Assembly: GCA_002781805.1 (NCBI GenBank)
Contig: PFFZ01000016.1
Span: forward strand, 1 to 7,053
Direction of reading: 5' to 3'
DNA from: Nitrosopumilales archaeon CG15_BIG_FIL_POST_REV_8_21_14_020_37_12
Lineage (GTDB): Archaea; Thermoproteota; Nitrososphaeria; Nitrososphaerales; Nitrosopumilaceae
DNA length: 7,053 nt
Of this stretch, positions 6,153 through 7,053 are shown piece after piece. Position 1 is the first letter of the stretch, and the number at the start of each line of letters is the position of its first letter. Position numbers and translations under genes: made by a program. The notes under the pieces are model-generated. The model made no database searches and had not been told where the DNA came from. It saw only the letters and a list, made by a program, of their open reading frames with translations.

Positions 6153-7053
6153 AAACTAGATTTTTGGTAATAATTCCCCTTATTGCAATCTCTGTTGTAG
6201 CAGTCTTGTTTGTGATATTGCCGATGATTGGTACAATATGGTGGTCATCACATGATCCGCGAGACAAATCCAGTATGGATAAATGGTTTGATTCTCATTT
6301 CCAAAAAGAACACTATGACATTGAGATAACTGGAATGAAGGACGTCTATTTGCTAGGAGAGAAGTATGATTTTTCCTATATCATTTCAGGATATGGGTAT
6401 GAATGCGGCTCAAAAAAGGTAATATTTCCTGACTCTGATGGTGACACTACTGGAATCTTTTCCAGCTCATCATGTGCGGCAAATTTGCCAATGAAGAATT
6501 TTGTATTTGATGCCCAGAGAGAAACTGGAACAACATTTGGACACGTCACGCTAAGCAAAGCGGGACATTACATTGTTGCAGTAGAATTTGAGCAAAGTGA
6601 CAACTTTGAGCCGACACAAAAGGGCCATGACTTTTTTGTAGTGGAGAAAATATGCAATGACATTTCTGATGCAAAAGAGCAGGCCAAATGTATTGTAGAC
6701 TCGTTTGATTCCTGTGAATCTGCATATCTTGCCCAGAGGTTCCCAGAAAATTCCGGCGGAACCGTTTCAGTTGTTGCAGTAGTTGAGAGCTGGAATGACT
6801 GCCGTCTTGCAGTATATCCTGAAAATTCACTGAGTGCGCACACTCCATACAACGGTATACGTTCCATGTGTGATGATGTCAGAGTTGATGAGTATTCTCT
6901 ATTCTTTGAGGGATGCAACAATGCAGAGTATCCACCAATATCGCTTACACACCAGAATCCAAGAAAATGCAACAATTCTCTGGATCAGCCAGACTTTGAG
7001 TGCTTTGTTGATTCATTTGAGAGGTGCAATCCTGCAACAATATTTGTTACGAG
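6149..7053 (+). CDS. Membrane-anchored cysteine-rich surface protein (3' end outside window)
   Basis: The frame beginning at TTG 6149 stays open for over 300 codons to the window edge. TTG overlaps the TGA of the preceding gene (TTGA, 6149-6152), with GAGGGG just upstream at 6141-6146; the first ATG comes only after the hydrophobic segment. Residues 1-28 (MKTRFLVIIPLIAISVVAVL onward) form a basic N-terminus plus membrane span with no clear cleavage site, suggesting an N-terminally anchored protein facing outward. Residues 54-167 look like a beta-sandwich (ITGMKDVYLLGEKYDFSYIISGYG, C86 and C109, FGHVTLSKAGHYIVAVEF), a module I associate with nitrososphaerial surface proteins. From C169 comes a six-cysteine unit (C169, 181, 189, 218, 241, 256). 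A second copy begins with C274, 285 and 293, sharing C.VDSF..C with a 104-residue period. Function is unknown; export and disulfide bonding are inferred. Confidence 0.82.
   Translation, partial: MKTRFLVIIPLIAISVVAVLFVILPMIGTIWWSSHDPRDKSSMDKWFDSHFQKEHYDIEITGMKDVYLLGEKYDFSYIISGYGYECGSKKVIFPDSDGDTTGIFSSSSCAANLPMKNFVFDAQRETGTTFGHVTLSKAGHYIVAVEFEQSDNFEPTQKGHDFFVVEKICNDISDAKEQAKCIVDSFDSCESAYLAQRFPENSGGTVSVVAVVESWNDCRLAVYPENSLSAHTPYNGIRSMCDDVRVDEYSLFFEGCNNAEYPPISLTHQNPRKCNNSLDQPDFECFVDSFERCNPATIFVT
6686..7053 (+). repeat. Tandem cysteine module, 104-residue period (second copy cut by window end)
   Basis: Within the 6149 protein, KCIVDSFDSCESA (from residue 180) recurs as ECFVDSFERCNPA (from residue 284). 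The shared cores are C-x-V-D-S-F-x-x-C, preceded in each copy by another cysteine 11-12 residues earlier (CND and CNN). This indicates a duplicated domain of about 104 residues. More copies may follow beyond the window. The DNA of the two copies is diverged, so the duplication is old. Confidence 0.6.

Noticed and set aside
6546..6975. Two overlapping minus-strand frames of 100 and 135 codons
   Set aside because: They lie antisense to the open plus frame from 6149, which has a membrane segment and ordered cysteine repeats; the antisense translations are low-complexity and have no recognisable features.

Overview
The window looks like chromosome from an AT-rich ammonia-oxidising archaeon (class Nitrososphaeria, formerly Thaumarchaeota; Nitrosopumilus or Nitrosotalea type). 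The evidence is a two-subunit archaeal 2-oxoacid:ferredoxin oxidoreductase, an archaeal-type F420 glutamate ligase (CofE), TATA-like boxes about 26-30 bases upstream of start codons (leaderless transcripts), and two secreted proteins built from cysteine modules that I recognise from this group. The taxonomic call rests on my memory of these families, not on a search.

Layout. Bases 1-950 are the 3' part of the alpha subunit of a 2-oxoacid:ferredoxin oxidoreductase, followed with an 11-base overlap by the complete beta subunit (940-1902). Together they decarboxylate a 2-oxoacid with CoA and reduce ferredoxin. Two uncharacterised genes follow tail to tail with an 8-base overlap: 1950-2390 (+), which starts at TTG, and the 2383 gene (-), which starts at TTG or GTG. 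A short divergent promoter region leads to a small protein with a methionine-rich centre (3019-3342, +). That gene converges across a T-rich terminator on a protein with a C-terminal membrane segment (3356-3907, -). Upstream of the latter on the same strand is cofE (3954-4733, -), which adds glutamate to coenzyme F420.

The 204-base region 4734-4937 separates cofE from a divergent surface-protein pair. It holds a perfect 10-base inverted repeat with a 17-base spacer. It also holds three tiny reading frames, each ending in an ATGA that begins the next; the last ATGA contains the start codon of the 404-residue secreted protein at 4938-6152. That protein's stop is in turn part of TTGA, from which a second membrane-anchored, cysteine-rich protein reads open to the end of the window (6149-7053, incomplete). 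This second gene is easy to miss because it starts at TTG and has no stop in the window.

The metabolic genes (ferredoxin-linked carbon metabolism, F420) are ordinary core genes. The less ordinary part is the right-hand third: the inverted repeat, the chain of stop/start overlaps, and the disulfide-rich secreted pair, which probably forms one transcription unit acting at the cell surface. No tRNA, rRNA, CRISPR array, insertion sequence or phage gene is visible.
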